From positions 1-13,840 of the forward strand of contig CAAGIU010000167.1 of assembly GCA_900770015.1 (NCBI GenBank): a DNA stretch of 13,840 bases, read 5' to 3'. The translations under genes were made by a program, and so were the position numbers. The notes below the pieces were generated by a model. The model saw only the letters and a program-made list of their open reading frames with translations, ran no database searches and was not told the DNA's origin. Numbering within the stretch: position 1 is the stretch's first letter; each line of letters begins with the position of its first letter. Shown here piece by piece: positions 13,090 through 13,840 of the stretch. Source of the DNA: an uncultured Oscillospiraceae bacterium. Its GTDB lineage: Bacteria; Bacillota_A; Clostridia; Oscillospirales; Oscillospiraceae.

Positions 13090-13840
13090 ATGTTCAACTA
13101 TACATTTCTGACTGTGAAGTATACGCTGGAGTCCGCTTTGCTCTGTCTGACGCTGACCTTGCTTTTGCAGCATAGAAGTAAAGACGCGTGGAAAACTTTG
13201 CTCGGCGCCTGGTGGATGTTGTTGTTGTCCGGCGTGCTGCAGGGAGCGCTTCATTATTCCGTTACGGTCCTGTTTGGCAATGTGATCCAGGCGGAAACCT
13301 TTACGGCCCGGTATATCATCATGAATGTGCTGACGCTGCTGCTGTTCTGGCGTGTCCGGCTGAAATACAAGCCGGGATTAAGTGCTTTTTACGGCTCTCA
13401 TCTGTTGATCTCTATGCAGTTCTGCCAGATATTTGCCACTTATGTGATCTATACGATCAAGAGCAATCTTCAGATCGTAACAGACTTTGGACCGACGGAG
13501 CAGCTCACTTCCGAGACGATCATCTTACTGCTGTTCATGGCAAGCTATTTTGTGTCGTGCAGGCTTTCACGGAAGATCGAAAACGTATCCGGCTGGGAGG
13601 CTGTTTTGTCTTCTCTGTTTGATTGGTGTTTCTTTGCCATTGGGCGACTGATGCAGCGTTTTTTCATACAGACACAGTTATATCCCTATATTACAGCGGC
13701 GTTGTACCTGCTCTTCCTTGTGGAGTTGCTCCTGTTTTTTGCGATCGCCGTGCAGATGATCTACTTGCGGAAAACCTCGGTGGAGGAGGCCAGAATGGCA
13801 CAGCAGTATGCACTGCAAATGCAGCATGCCGATGAGATAT
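13090..13840 (+). CDS. Multi-pass sensor histidine kinase, N-terminal part (GHKL type likely)
   Basis: The reading frame from ATG 13090 is open to the window end (250 codons) and is incomplete at the right edge. GGAGG lies about 9 bases upstream, and the gene starts 3 bases after the response-regulator stop. The visible part is a membrane sensor with about six or seven hydrophobic segments (about residues 10-27, 38-62, 75-89, 100-123, 141-156, 167-186 and 205-228). It is followed by a helical linker (TSVEEARMAQQYALQMQHAD) of the kind that leads into the phospho-acceptor helix. Catalytic boxes lie outside the window, so the kinase call rests on the topology, the linker and pairing with a LytTR regulator, which usually partners AgrC-like GHKL kinases. 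Shorter frames over the same bases are shadows. Confidence 0.8.
   Translation, partial: MFNYTFLTVKYTLESALLCLTLTLLLQHRSKDAWKTLLGAWWMLLLSGVLQGALHYSVTVLFGNVIQAETFTARYIIMNVLTLLLFWRVRLKYKPGLSAFYGSHLLISMQFCQIFATYVIYTIKSNLQIVTDFGPTEQLTSETIILLLFMASYFVSCRLSRKIENVSGWEAVLSSLFDWCFFAIGRLMQRFFIQTQLYPYITAALYLLFLVELLLFFAIAVQMIYLRKTSVEEARMAQQYALQMQHADEI

Noticed and set aside
13188..13835. Two plus-strand frames of 144 and 70 codons near the right edge
   Set aside because: Both are out-of-frame shadows of the sensor-kinase gene, which is open from 13090 to the window end with a good ribosome site.

Overview
The window holds the mobilization and start-of-transfer part of an integrative conjugative element (ICE) from a low-to-mid-GC Gram-positive gut anaerobe, followed by a short block that does not look like conjugation machinery. 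The host guess (class Clostridia, Oscillospiraceae-like) is inference. It rests on the ICE gene set, which is that of Tn1549/CTn4-type elements of Clostridioides and relatives, on strong AGGAGG ribosome sites, on a surface protein with S-layer-homology (SLH) repeats, and on a LytTR/GHKL-type two-component pair.

Region 1 (about 1-9448, mostly minus strand) is the transfer operon. Read in its own direction it runs: an unrecognised 94-aa protein, a strong candidate oriT, a 37-aa DUF3789-type micro-protein, MobC, [an inserted plus-strand ATPase], a MOBP-type relaxase, a PcfB/DUF3801 relaxosome protein, an ArdC/LtrC-like protein, a 62-aa protein, the VirD4-type coupling protein, a small two-helix membrane protein, a VirB6/TrbL-like channel protein, a PrgI-family protein, and the start of the VirB4 ATPase, which runs off the left edge. 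Most neighbours overlap or lie within a few bases, which implies one translationally coupled operon. MobC, relaxase and PcfB would process DNA at oriT, VirD4 would hand it to the channel, and VirB4, VirB6, PrgI and the small membrane protein would form the channel.

Region 2 (7137-8654) interrupts that operon. An AAA+ ATPase with a C-terminal DUF4143-type domain lies in the opposite direction between mobC and the relaxase. It has its own promoter, a set of 34-bp repeats in front of it and its own terminator. It is more AT-rich than the flanks. Next to it, the relaxase reading frame has a perfect ribosome site but no ATG/GTG/TTG where the conserved N-terminus should begin.

Region 3 (9449-10169) is mostly non-coding, with hairpins, two extended -10-like boxes and one unrecognised 93-codon ORF that may be a remnant. 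One end of the ICE may lie here, but no att site can be shown from this window.

Region 4 (10170-13840, plus strand) encodes a secreted, SLH-anchored alpha/beta-hydrolase, a LytTR response regulator and the start of a multi-pass sensor kinase. Upstream of the hydrolase are two CCAGTTGC repeats exactly 20 bp apart. They resemble the boxes bound by the LytTR regulator VirR, which suggests that the neighbouring regulator controls the hydrolase.
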